Below, piece by piece: positions 34,533-46,252 of a DNA stretch of 64,000 nucleotides (the first letter of the stretch is position 1; every line of letters starts with the position of its first letter). A program made the position numbers and the translations under genes. The notes under the pieces are model-generated. The model saw only the letters and a list, made by a program, of their open reading frames with translations. It ran no database searches and was not told the origin of the DNA. The stretch lies in NCBI RefSeq assembly GCF_945859685.1, contig NC_079149.1, positions 64,684,991-64,748,990 on the forward strand, written 5' to 3'. Source of the stretch: Eupeodes corollae. Lineage: Eukaryota; Arthropoda; Insecta; Diptera; Syrphidae.

Positions 34533-37500
34533 TTATTTGCCATCCAGATTTATTCCTTTAAATGAGTTAATGAGTTTTGCATCCAAATCCCAAATAACAA
34601 GTTGACCGTCAGTTCCCGAAGTGCTAATTTTCTTGCAAGACAACTTGTCTCCGGCATAAATACGAACGCATGAAATAGCATTTTGATGAATCGACTCGAT
34701 GAAAGAATCGGAATTTTCAGATCTTGAATTACGATCCAGCGATTGAAAGATTCGCATAGCTGATTTGCCACTAGATTCCTTTTTTTGTGAAGTGTCAAGC
34801 TTAGCAGAGAAACTTATTTTGTTGCCATCTAAAGTAAAAATAAGCGGAACACAGCTATGTCCAGCGACTACAACTGAGTTAAGACTTATCCAAACACAGC
34901 TCAGGAATGGAAGATGTTCGGTCTTGCATCGTATAATGTTTCCATTAGTTGAGTCTGCAATATTGATGCAACTATCATGTCCAACCCAACATATACGATT
35001 GCCATCACCTGAGAAACTAACGCTATGGATCCAACCACCGCCAGTATTGGCTGCGTTTTTGAATTCAGCCATTAAATGTCCCAAAGTCATGCGATTACCC
35101 CATGGTGTTGGAGTTGGTTGTTCTTCAATGTCCTTTATGTATGCTGAAAAAACACGAACCTGGAATTAAAGAAAAATTTATATGAAAAACATAGTTCAAA
35201 CAAATACCGTGAGGTAGTTTTAGGGTGTGAATGAAAAATAAAGTTCACGTGTTTTTTTTTCAAAATACAGTCAACTTGGAATGAAAAGTTTTTAGCATTA
35301 AAAAATAAAAATTAATTTTTTTTAAATCTTATAATACATAATCGTTAGTATCCGTGGCGTGGTGGTTAGAGTTCTTGTGTTGAAACCCTGCATGTGCCAT
35401 CTAAACTTTTTTCACGGGTACTGCCTCTTCCGAGGAATTGACTAATAGTCCAAGAGTAATTCTTTTCAATAAATAAATGCTTTCTCAAATGAGCCGTTCT
35501 TATTCGGCTTAAAACTGTAGGTCCCTTTAATTCCTGACAACAGTACTCTCACATAGGAATGGTTTACAGTTGTAAGTCACTAGGCCCTAGTTCTCAAAGG
35601 ACTGTTGCGCCGCCTAATTCATTTATTTAATATATAATTTCCACATTATAATATGTATTCAATAAAATGGATGGGGCCTTATTTATAAGACTTTCAACAA
35701 CCATTTCGGAATACTTATTCTCGCTTTGTGTGGATGTACTTTAAAGATGTCCAAATTTCAAAATAACTCTTATTGTTCCCTTAAAAGCATACAAAACCGT
35801 TAATTGAAAGAAACAATGCCATGGCTTTAGTTAGCAAGCAATTTATTGCACTATGGAGACATAATCAAAAAGATTCACTGTTTAATATGTTTGGTAATAT
35901 GATACCGGAAGATTCCGAAAACGTTAAAATCATGAACTGTATGCAATCTACCTTGAAGCAGATATCGTAAAAAAAACATCGTTAAAAAATATTGAGTTAC
36001 CCAATTGGATGGCATCGGCTTGCGACCGGGATATATGGAAAGATTTGTTGAATGAGGCCAGTACCGGAACCCGGTGTCAAAACGATGATGATGATAATGA
36101 ATTTGATTCCTCCTCAGACCTTATATTTTTCAAGACGAGAAAGAAAATACTGTTATTGTCGTGTAACCGGCAGTTTAAAAAAAAATATTTCGCAACTGGG
36201 TCATATCACTACTAGCGTTTAGAATTAGTACAGCCAGTTATGCAACTAGACACTACTTGATTATTTTCTCTAAGTAAGTAAGTAATTCATTTTTTTACAA
36301 ATTTGTATACAATTTTTTGAATTTAGATGCTATGGCTATGGCCGTCAGGCAGGTTGACAAACAATTTACTTAATGTTTTCCAATCATGCTCGTTAAGGAC
36401 GTTTATAGTCTCTTGTAGGGTAAGAGAATTTTTCCCGTCTTTGAGTTTTGAATTAGTGGACAGATACCAATGAAATGTAGACAATGTTATTTTGATTTTA
36501 AGTTGCAGAGAATTGGTTAAAACTACCATAATAAGGACTTCCATTTAAGTTGAGAACTTCACATCTTGCTTTAAAGATTAGGGATATCTCTTTATAAGTC
36601 AGTGAATTCTTGAAATAATTTCTGGCACCAAGATTATAGCTGAGCTGACTGTAGATTATTCTACTGAATGAGTCTTGAGCTTTTTCTATCAGTGAATGCC
36701 TCATTATGTCCTCATTTTTCTCTATGATGCTGTACATTTTTTCTTTCACATGAAATCATCATCCAATCTTATACCACACTCATTGCCAACAGATTGCCAT
36801 CTTGCAAACCACCAGTCCCTGTTTCTCAGCTCTTATAAAAGAAGCTTTTTCGAAAATCCTGTGCTCTGATGGTTGCTGCAGACTTTGATGATGAAGTCAG
36901 CTTGAGACTTCAGAGTGCTTGTCAGAAGTTTTGGAAGTCCTGTTTCTAAATATATTGCATAACTAGGCGTATTCAGAGGTAGGTTGAAAAATGTTCCGAT
37001 TCCTCTATATTCTTCTGATCACCAAACCTGAGCAGCATACAAGAGAGTAAATTTCGCTACTGAATTAAATATTTTGTATTTTGTAGATAAATTAATTTGT
37101 TTGTTAGAGAAGATATTTTTCCACGTTAAATTTATCAAACTTTGTGAGCTTTGGGCTTTCTCCGATAGATGAATTTTGAAATTTAATGTTGGATTCCATT
37201 ATAAACGCTTCTTGTAAAAGTCGCCATCCGTTACAATATGCAGATAACCGATTAATCATCAATTGCAAACCTTTGGGTGATTCTGAAAGTATAACGAGGT
37301 CATCTGTGTATAGTTACACATTCACGGTGCAGCTAGCTATTCTTATAATCCCCCAGGAAGTTCATCCGCAACATCATTATTAAATAACGAGAACAGAAGA
37401 TCGCTAAGTGGGCATCCTTGTTTGACTCCTGTGCAGGTGCTTAACCATTCTGAAAAGCTCACTCCATCCCAAACAGCAGCCTTCGTACCCGTGTAAATCT

Positions 37501-40500
37501 CTCTAATTACTTTCAAGAACTTAGTAGATATACCAATTTGTGTCAGCATTCCTATTGATTAGGTCAAAAGCAGCTTTAATGCAACGAAAAATGCGAAGAC
37601 CTTTTTGTTACATGCTTGAAACGCTTTGACTATTGATGATAGTGGAAAAATGTGATCAATCGTTGAAAAGTTTTTTCTGTAGATCAGATAAAATATTGTT
37701 ATTTTCAATCCATTTTCCGGGCCATACAACTAGTATACTGCAAAATATTTTTGCAATTACATTCATGACTGAAATTCCTCTGTAATTTTCGGGTGAGTTT
37801 AGTGAGCCTTTTTTATGTATAGGGAAAATGACGGATTTTTTGAACGATGAAGGTATGTCGGCATTCATAAAGATTTTATTGAAAATAATTTTTAAATGGT
37901 TGAGAAGCAATTGCATTTGAAGAATTCGTAAGGAATTTCATTTTCACAAGGTGCCTTGTTGTTTTTTGCTTTGTTTAACACAGCTTCAATTTCTTCGCTT
38001 TCAATGTATTCATCTAATATTTGGTCAGTGATTAAAGAATCCGCTGTGAAAGTTGTAAAGCTGGAATCATTGGAGAGAAGAAGCTTAAAGTGAGTGGCAA
38101 GGGTTTCGTTAGAAACACACCTATTTTATAGTTGGTTCCGTTAATTTCTTTCGCAATTTTCCAGAAGTCCTAAGTTCGCTCGTAGATTGCACTATTGCCA
38201 GTAAAGTCAAGCGTGCGATTTAAGCTACTCCAAGGTCTAAGCATAATGATATAAATAAATTTAACTCACCTCGTTGATTTAAATATTATCAATATCAATA
38301 TTCTGATGTCAGATAAGGACTTTAATTTTTTATATTTATTAATGACATATTAACCACTTATCTGGAGGTATCAGAATGTCCGGAACCCGGATAAATGTTT
38401 TACTTTATGCTGATGACATGGTCAAACTAACGGAATCGAAAGAAAATCTTCAATTGATGATAAACCAACTGTCTGCATACTGCGATAAATGGAGATTAGA
38501 AATCAATACTAATAAATCAAAATTAATGATTTTTTTCGCATTTTTTTTCCAATCAGACTGAAGCTGGAAGTAATTGGAAGTACAACGGAAGAAGTTTGGA
38601 AGTGACAAACGAATATAGATAGCTTGGAGTGAACCTGAAATCACGACTGAATTTCAGTAAGCACCTTCACATAGTCTAATAAACTTACTATAGCCACGAA
38701 TTGACACTTCATTTGGTGAAGATATGCAAATTGATACAAGTAACATTCTTGATGTTAAGGAAAAAATGTATACAATTATCCAGCTTAATGAAGACTCGGT
38801 TCGGAATAAATTTATAAAAACAGCTATTGAATCAGAAAGTCGAATATTATATAGCCAGTTGCAATTTAATCAGAGTTACAATAACTATTTCAATGAATCT
38901 TTAAGCTACAAAGATATTTCTTTAATTCTCAAAGCTACCTGCGAAGTCTTATGTCTCAAAGTTAGACCATACCATGGGAGTTTGGGGGCCAGTTCTGTAC
39001 ACTCTGCATTAATAAATCCAAAGAAGACTGCTTCCATTTTCGAAGCGTATGTCCAATTTTCAAAAACAAGAGATTCTCAAATTTAAAAAAAATCTCTCCC
39101 ACTCTACAAGAGACAATTCTAATATTGAATTGACCAGATTGGACAAATCTTGTCAACTATCTGAAGGAAGTTTGCAGATTTAGAAAACTGATTATGAGAG
39201 AATATGATTAAACAAGTAGATGTACAGTCGTGGTCATACAATTAAGCCATTAATATATAGCAAAAGATTTCGTTAAAAATGAAAAAACTTAACACAATGA
39301 TAAATGAATTTATTTATGAAAAATATACATTTAGTAACGAGAAGTTCAGATGATATTTTATTTTTGAAAAATATCTTTGAAAAACTTATTACAGTAATGA
39401 TATGTTGTTTTAATCGATTTTGTATGTGGACACTTAATTAAGCCATCTGCAAAGAAGTGCGTTTATAAATAACAAACCCTACTGAGGGCAACTTTTTACC
39501 TTCTATGCAGCTAGTATTTAGTTGAATATCCTTTCTGTTTTATTACTTCTGCGCATTTTTATTGCATTATACCTACAAGCAATGAACACTGGGCAGGAGT
39601 TATTTTTGATCACTCTTCTTTAACAATGTTCCAAACAGAAGCCTTATTCTTAGGTTTTCTAGCCGCAACTGATTTTTTTATGATACCCCATAGATTTTCT
39701 ATGGGGTTCAGATCCGGGCTTTGAGCAGGCCACTCCAGAGCTTGGATTGAATTTGATTCAAACCAGGATTTAAGGATTTAACGACCCGAGAGCAATACGT
39801 CGGGTCGTTGTCGTGTTGAAATATCCAGGCTAACGGTAAATTGTCAGCATAATCCCTATTTAAATGACTGTCCAAAATGTCCTTGTACATTTCTCCTGTC
39901 ATATTTCCATGAATATGCACCAATGGACCAACTCCTGAAGATGTAAAACATCCCCAAACCATCACGGAAAACCGTCCATGTTTTACAGTTTTTTTGTGTA
40001 TTTCGGGTCTAATCCTTTCAATGGACGCCTCACATACTGTCTTCCGTCACTGCCAAAACGTTGAACTTGGATTCGTCGCTCCACATGACCGAATTCCAAA
40101 AATTTGGACTTTTATAAAGGTGTTCTTTAGAAAACCTGATTCTTCGAGCAATACTTTTTTGACAGATTGGGCTTACGTCTAGCGATTCGTCCATTCAAAT
40201 TTTTTTCTTAAAGTTGCCTTCGTATAGTTCTCCTCCATTTCTGCTCTTAATTGAACTGATGGTAAAAATGGATCCATTTTAAAAAAAAACCTAACTTTAC
40301 CTCTACCAAAACCTAGTAATTTGCTTACTTTCATAACATTTTTGTACTTTTTGAAGCATTTGACAATAATTTTTCTTTCACATGGAGTAGAGGTTTTATT
40401 TTTTTGTCATAACTGTTAACAATTAAATATTTTAATTTTTAATAATACATTTTCTTAATAATAAAACAGTTTTAATACATTTTGATAATATATCTAAATG

Positions 40501-42178
40501 GAATAATATAAAAGTACCTGTTTCAAATGTAATGACTTAATTATGTGACCACCTACACTGCGACATAACAACAAATAAAGCGCTTTGCTTAAAACCAAAA
40601 CATCATTGAACCTTGGGTGACATACGGTTTTCATATTGAGATAATGTTAGTTGTTAGCCATTAAATAAAACGGACACAAAGTGATACAGGAAAGCTTTAT
40701 TGAAGAGAATAGGGTACATTCGTTTTGTGGCTAAATCGTATGACCACGACTGTATATAGGTATTTAAAAATCAATACATATATAATCAAAACTGAAATTT
40801 AAAACAAAGTTGACCAATGCAAGAAAAACTTAAGTTGCTAGTCGAGCTGACGGCAAATCCAAAGCTTTTAAATTCAAAAACAAATGTTTATGTATTTATT
40901 TTAAAAACTGTTAATAAATGAATTACTAACTTACTTACTATAAGAGCAAAATTGTATTTAAGATCGCACTATTCAAATATTAAGGAAAGAAATACAATGT
41001 TAATTTAACTTAAGGGGGTAGAATTCTGTTTATACCGCTCTGCCAAGCCTAAGAAAGATTCCCTTCTTTTAAGAATGAGAACTTACATTTCTTTCTAATT
41101 CAACATTTTTGAAACCTTCATGATTACCAAATTAAAAGCTTTTGTATCCCAAAGTAGGTATGAGATGAAAAATACACAACTAATACATTATTTTTTGCTT
41201 ACAAAAATTACAGTAACTATTATATTATTAAGAATAATTATAATAGTCGCCTTAACTAAACGACTGAAAAAAACAATGCCTTTGAGAGGATAGTTGACTT
41301 TTAAATGAAAAAATTTGTGCTATTATATGGGAGAAGGTTAAAGGGCAAAAAGAACGCCAAGGATTCGATTTTATTTGAACATTAACTTACGACTCCATCC
41401 AATTTTATTTTTTACAAAAATGAAATTTGACTTTACCCAAATTTATTTCATTATTTTAGCCTAATTTCTGAAAGTTTCTTTGTTATGTTGAGAAATCGCT
41501 CGAGAATGTGAAACTTTTGCAATGATTCATACAAATAGTTGAGTCATATGAATGGTGATAAGATATGCAAGTAATGAATTTTCATTTTTATATCATTGAT
41601 CTAACCTTATAGTCCGTCGATCCCGCAACCAAAAGAACATTATTTGGATGCCAATCTAAAGATGTAATTGTTGATCGAATTGGCTTCTTAATATGCTTCG
41701 ACACCCACCAATCGTTTTCGGATTCGAAATAACAAACTGAGATCAGGCGGGCACCCGACCCAACTGCGAATTTGTTCTCACTGGGAGACCATTTGACGCA
41801 AGTAGCAGCTCTATTAATACGGAGCAACACCAATGTCGGTTTCCATTTTCCGTCTTCACCTTGCGACCACACGTAAGCATTGCGATCGGCAGCGCAGCTA
41901 ACAATACGGTTTGTGTTTCTAGCCCAATCAATGTCCATCACACGCAAATCATGCTGGTTAAGGATGTCCACCAACTTCCAATTAGAGTCCCGGGAATAAA
42001 TATGAATCTCGTTGTTATTGGGTGATAAAGCAATTTCTTCACATATAAAAAAATAAGAGCATTAATGAATAAAATTCAGTTTTTTTTTTCTTAAATTCTA
42101 CTTACGTGAGCGATCCTTGTTCCAAGCATGGCAAGTTATTGCATTGAGGGATCCTCCGAATGTATAGGTCTCAGTCAT
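34533..42178 (-). CDS. Arpc1: Actin-related protein 2/3 complex subunit 1
   Basis: This is a WD40 beta-propeller subunit of the Arp2/3 complex, which nucleates branched actin in the cytoplasm. Three exons with consistent phases (42106-42178, 41606-42036, 34533-35159) encode 376 residues, almost the same as the fly protein. Visible WD-type repeats include HAWNKDRSQIALSPNNNEIH, VMDIDWARNTNRIVSC, CVKWSPSENKFAVGSG, ITSLDWHPNNVLLVAGSTDY, WIHSVSFSGDGNRICWVGHD and ISTSGTDGQLVIWDLD. The actin-contacting insert around residues 290-320 is present (SGKSAMRIFQSLDR...SFIESIHQNAI). Intron 2 is 6.4 kb and holds a SINE, two LINE copies and a Bari-like transposon; no coding damage is seen. Confidence 0.97.
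35347..35620 (+). repeat. tRNA-derived SINE, copy 4
   Basis: The head AGTATCCGTGGCGTGGTGGT (box A region) is followed by a degraded box B (TTGAAACCCTGC), then the family body and end GACTGTTGCGCCGCCTAATT. It lies in Arpc1 intron 2 on the strand opposite to the gene. Confidence 0.85.
35621..36309. other. Arpc1 intron 2, possible LINE tail remnant
   Basis: Plus-strand frames LPNWMASACDRDIWKDLLNE (around 36000-36060) and, in another frame, KQFIALWRHNQKDSLFNMFG look protein-derived. The first resembles the W-x-x-x-A-x-D-R-x-x-W-K segment at the C-terminus of some LINE polyproteins. Too little remains to assign it. Confidence 0.35.
36310..38262 (-). mobile_element. LINE remnant, family X copy A
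   Basis: Minus-strand reading in order: DEYIESEEIEAVLNKAKNNK; ADIPSSFKKSVIFPIHKKGS; YRGISVMNVIAKIF; KVIREIYTGTKAAVWDGVSF; TGVKQGCPLSDLLFSLFNND (motif B); a small piece with NLVILSESPKGLQ; then MKEKMYSIIEKNEDIMRH and the C-terminal NLPDGHSHSI. This covers most of the RT and C-terminal region of a non-LTR element, broken by several frameshifts. Copies B (38335-39150) and C (43129-44890) share the C-terminal block, RT core and the AAVWDG signature. The clade is not assigned. Confidence 0.75.
38335..39150 (+). mobile_element. LINE remnant, family X copy B
   Basis: It begins within RT: LLYADDMVKLTESKENLQLM (motif C) and LEINTNKSKLMIF. After broken frames comes VKEKMYTIIQLNEDSVRNK, RILYSQLQFNQS, LSYKDISLILKATCEVL. 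That last block aligns with copy A's MKEKMYSIIEKNEDIMRH...YSQLSYN...LTYKEISLIFKARCEVL. It lies head-to-head with copy A about 70 bp away, but it repeats A's C-terminal region, so it is a separate copy and not an inverted part of A. Confidence 0.72.
39225..40752 (-). mobile_element. Bari-like Tc1 transposon with intact-looking ends
   Basis: At 1528 bp it is bounded by TA and by inverted ends (CAGTCGTGGTCATACAATTA at the left; CAGTCGTGGTCATACGATTT on the complementary strand at the right). CAGTCxTGGTCA is the Bari/Tc1 type of end. The minus-strand transposase shows KVQIFGIRSCGATN, VMVWGCFTSSGVGPLVHI, ADNLPLAWIFQHDNDP (second catalytic Asp) and, in another frame, WPAQSPDLNPIENLWGIIKK, the D-x(34)-E end of Tc1 enzymes. 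Stops in the N-terminal half and frameshifts inactivate it. It lies in Arpc1 intron 2. Confidence 0.9.
40755..41605. other. Arpc1 intron 2, no feature seen
   Basis: AT-rich, without coding or repeat signal. Confidence 0.45.
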
Positions 42179-43128
42179 TTTAATTTAATTTTTGTATTTG
42201 AATGTTTTCTAAAATGTTTAACTCGTGGACTCTGGTCAGTCTACACGAATTTTTAGTAAAATAATCTTTTTGAAAGTAAAACCTCCTTTTTTGTTTTGCA
42301 CAGAAGAAACTGACGCAGAGTAAAAAACACTCCCATTCAATAAACGTCAGATGTTGGAAGTGTTCAGAGAAAGACAATTTAAAAGAAGGGCCTATTTCAT
42401 AGATTATACACATTTTAATTATGTATGAAATGATGAGTTCGGTTGTATGATTTTGTTTTACAGAAATAATACATATATTTTTTTGTTAAATTCTATAGTA
42501 ATACAGTGAATCTACACGTTTCTGCGCGTGGATACAAAATAATCAAATGGAAAGAGAGAGAAAATCAAGAATGCCGACTTCTTCAAAAATGCAGATTATA
42601 GGAAATCAGGTGAAGATTTTACTGAAGGCGAACATGCTCATCATTTTGTAACAAAGTTGCAAGACTTTGTTACAACCTTTTAATTTCCTTCTATTTTTTA
42701 TAATTTGAAATTCCTTGCAAAATTGTTCTCGCATTTATTATCATTATGTTTTTTCTATAAAAAGAATTAAACGTAATATTTTTCTTGCAGTTTGTAAGCC
42801 AATTTCGCTAAGGCTTGGGGTAATACTGTACTGTCAAAAAGTAATAGTATTTAAAAAAAAAAAACTGATATATTATTAAATTCATGTGATTAGATAGATA
42901 GATGTATAATTTTATTTTCAAAAAGAATTTTCAAAAAATGAGTATTGCTGGTTTAAAACTAGTTTTGAAAATAACTTTAAGTTGCCTGTCAGGTTAAAAA
43001 GGAAATTAAAATAATATATTAGGTTAGTACATAAGTGAATAAAGTTACAAACATATGTTATGAAAATTCATTTATAATTAAATTGCTATATTAAATTGAC
43101 GCTTTTAAAAAGTAATATAAGTTTGAGT
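42179..43128. other. upstream of Arpc1, no feature seen
   Basis: This contains the presumed 5' UTR and promoter of Arpc1. No core promoter element can be placed. The remainder is AT-rich without coding signal. Confidence 0.45.
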
Positions 43129-43344
43129 ACCAGTAGCCATTAAGAATGTTGAAATTTTCCAAGAAATTTTCTTCTGTACGTTTTGAATACATTACAGGTT
43201 CCATTAAAGTGCATGGTATTTTCCGAATCATCCATTACCAGTAGCCATTAAGAATGTTAAAGTTTTCCAAGAAATTTTCTTCTGTACGTTTTGAATACTT
43301 TACAGGTTCCAATAAAGTGCATGGTATTTACCGAATCATCCATA
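43129..43344. repeat. 108-bp direct tandem duplication in LINE copy C
   Basis: Two adjacent units (43129-43236 and 43237-43344), both starting ACCAGTAGCCATTAAGAATG, differ at a few positions. They duplicate the segment encoding the C-terminal HFIGTCKVFKT region of the LINE. Confidence 0.88.
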
Positions 43345-44890
43345 TTACACAATGTACATATTCCATCTGTATCTCCTTGGAAGGCTCTTCCATTGATATT
43401 AAGGAGCCCGCAGCCAGCTTTAAAAATTATGGAAATCATACATATCAAGTGAATTGGAGTCATAAAAGTAGTTCGGTATGCCAGAGTACATCAAGTTGCA
43501 AGATTCATCGTGAAATCGAGACTGTTTCGCATTAACTTTAAATTAAGTCCAGTGTTTTTCTTTCATTTTTAGTAAGAGATTATTATGTAAGCTGGGCCAT
43601 TTAAGTAGATTCATGTCAAAAGAAAAATCCAACGAACTTCCATTTCTTAGCCCAGAAGATTTTCTTGTTTATTATGGGTTCCGATAAAATGTTGGGTAAT
43701 CTATTATCAGGAAGATTTAGATTTCGTCTTATGAAAGAAAAATGTAGCTGGAGGGATATGTTAGAAAACCCTTCCGTAAGCCTGTTTCAATGTGCAGAGC
43801 ATAGTTAAACGTATTATCGGGCAGTAAAAAGCAAAATTTTATGAAGAAACGCTGCAATTTCTTGACTTGGTTATATTCGAGGTATCCCCAAACTTAAGCA
43901 CGATACAACATTGGTTGCATTGATGGAATTTTTAGATGCTACCAATCTGTTTGTTAGATGCTGATTCCCAGACTTGTTGTAATTGAATTTTTCTGAATTA
44001 TTGGAAAACCATTTTTTGCACGCTGCTCTTCTTTCACCATTGCAAAATATTACTATTTCTGACTTATCAACATTTATTTCAAGATTCCATTGAATACAGT
44101 AAGTCTTAAAACCCTCAATTAGCAAATGCAAAATGGAAGGAGTATCTGAAAACAGTACAATATCGTCCGCATATAAGAGGGCGTTATTTTGAAGATCGTC
44201 TAAAATAATACCGATGGGAAGTTCCGCATAAAGATCATTCAAAACTGAACGAAAAGAAGAGAGCTTAGCACACATCCTTGCCGAACACCTTTCTTCGTGG
44301 GGAAGAAGTCTGACAAACACGAACCATCCCAAACAGCTGCAGTAGTATCCTTATATAGAGACTTTATAGTAGCCAGTATATTCGAAAATATTCCCAGAGT
44401 CGATAGCTTATAAATAAGAGCATTCCTGTCAATGCTATCAAAAGCAGCCTCAAGATCGATGAAAAAAGCGTAGAGTTTCTTCTTTTGGCAGAGTTGAAGT
44501 TGAATTATGCATGAAAGTTTATAAACTTGGTAAAAAGTAGAATAGTTGATTTTATATGCAGCTCGAAATTCATTGATGATGTTGTTTTTTTTTCTAACCA
44601 AGCTGACAGTCTGTTCAAGAGAACTGTAGTAAATAGCTTATAGAGCGTATCGAGGAATGAACGTCCTCAATAGTTTGACACAACATTTTTTTCTCCTTTC
44701 TTGAACAATGGGTATTTAATGGATTTTCTGAAAGATGATGGTAGCGTTGCAATTTCAAGAATCTCAGTGAATAACTTCTGTATTTCTTCAAAAAGAGATG
44801 TACATGCATTTTTATAAAATTCATACTGTATTCCGTCAAAACCAAGAGTTTTCAAATCTTTTGATGAAGATATAGCAGAATATATCTCGT
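43129..44890 (-). mobile_element. LINE remnant, family X copy C
   Basis: On the minus strand: FDGIQYEFYKNACTSLFEEI; ATLPSSFRKSIKYPLFKKGE; YAFFIDLEAAFDSIDRN (motif A); SLYKDTTAAVWDGSCLS; GVRQGCVLSSLLF (motif B); NALLYADDIVLFSDTPS (motif C); WNLEINVDKSEIVIF; and the C-terminal ISIIFKAGCGLLNINGR with a zinc-binding-like CTLCNMDDSVNTMHFIGTC. It is split by frameshifts near 44300 and 44630. Its 3' end carries the 108-bp duplication. Confidence 0.8.
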
Positions 44891-46252
44891 TTAATTATTA
44901 TTGACTTTAAATTTAAATACATACATTTATTATCATCTTAAAAAATAGTTATGTATATGAAATAAAGTTATACTTCACAGGATCATTTTTGTCGGTACGT
45001 GACTGTTTACCTCCACCCGTCCGCCGTTTTCAGTCAGTCTTCTCTTACTTTTGAAGAAAGAACGAAATTAGGCTTTGAATGTTAATAACTCATTTGTTTG
45101 AAAATGTCGCTAAATCCATCAACTAATCTATGCGCTTTAAATAAGTTGTAAATGACTGTTAGTTTTGCCAATTTTAAACAACTATAAGTTCGCTTTCACT
45201 ATTAAGTCAAGTCAACTTATGTCAGAATGATAATCGATCATGTTTTTTTAATTACCCGGAAGTTGAAGTTTATTCACTACGATATATTTATTTTTCGCAC
45301 AATTACATTTAATAATTTGTGTAAAAGGGTTTCTCGTCAAATTGGAAAAGAAGTAAGTAGTATTTCTTTACAATACGAAATGTAAATTGGGATGGGCTTG
45401 TAGTTTGCTTGCTACAATAATGTTTTGGGTAGTTCTTGTACGGTAAACTGAAGGTAAAAGTTAGGGAAGTAAATTTCTGAGTTTGAAGTTTATGACATTT
45501 GAAAAAGTAACTAGTTGACTTGGTCAAAATGTACGTTCACGGAATGCAGTTGACTGAAAATGAAGTCCCTTATGTTGTCTGATCCTGTCATTTTGAAATA
45601 AGTTGACTTGACTTGATAGCAAGGGAGATTTTTCTTGACTTTCTTTCCCGACAATTTTCCAATAAATTTGCTTTAATTGGAATGCATTATTTAGCACCTT
45701 GCCAATCAGATACTTAGTTTCTAGCCTTTCTTTCAAGTTCCTTATGCCGCCTAAACCTGCTCAATGATTTCAAATTAAAAAAAAAACTTTTTTAAGGCAA
45801 TGTAATTTAGAAGTTTTTCTTCTTTTCAATACTATTCATGATTATTTAAATTTTTGTAGTCGTTGTAAATAAATGGTTCTAATAAATTAAAGCGCAGTTG
45901 TAGTAACTGTTTCGAAACTAAAACAATTTTTCTTAAAAACCTTTTAAAGTTTTTTTAAATTATAAAATAATTAGAAGAAATACTCATAAATAAAGTTTTC
46001 ACATGTTATAAAGATAAACATGCATTTTGTTGAACAGTATATACAGTTTTGTGCAGTATTTTTAAAAACCTGACTATATAAAATTTCATTTACAGATTCG
46101 AGTTCAACATGAAAATTCTTTTGCCAAGTGTTGTTTGGTTTCTGGGAAACAAAAATAAAAGAAACCAAAGAAAAATGGAGTCGATTTAACATTTTTAAAG
46201 CCATTGAAGTGCAGCACGTGGAATTGATTTAAACATTTTGTAACCCTGCTAG
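44891..46252. other. intergenic, no feature seen
   Basis: AT-rich. The frames at 45309-45736 on the minus strand have no recognised domain and look like chance. Confidence 0.4.

Noticed and set aside
34550..35169. overlapping frames within Arpc1 exon 3
   Set aside because: They are shadows of the Arpc1 coding exon in other frames.
36310..39150. one LINE with a twin-priming inversion
   Set aside because: Both halves contain the same C-terminal block at clearly different sequence, so they are two separate copies.
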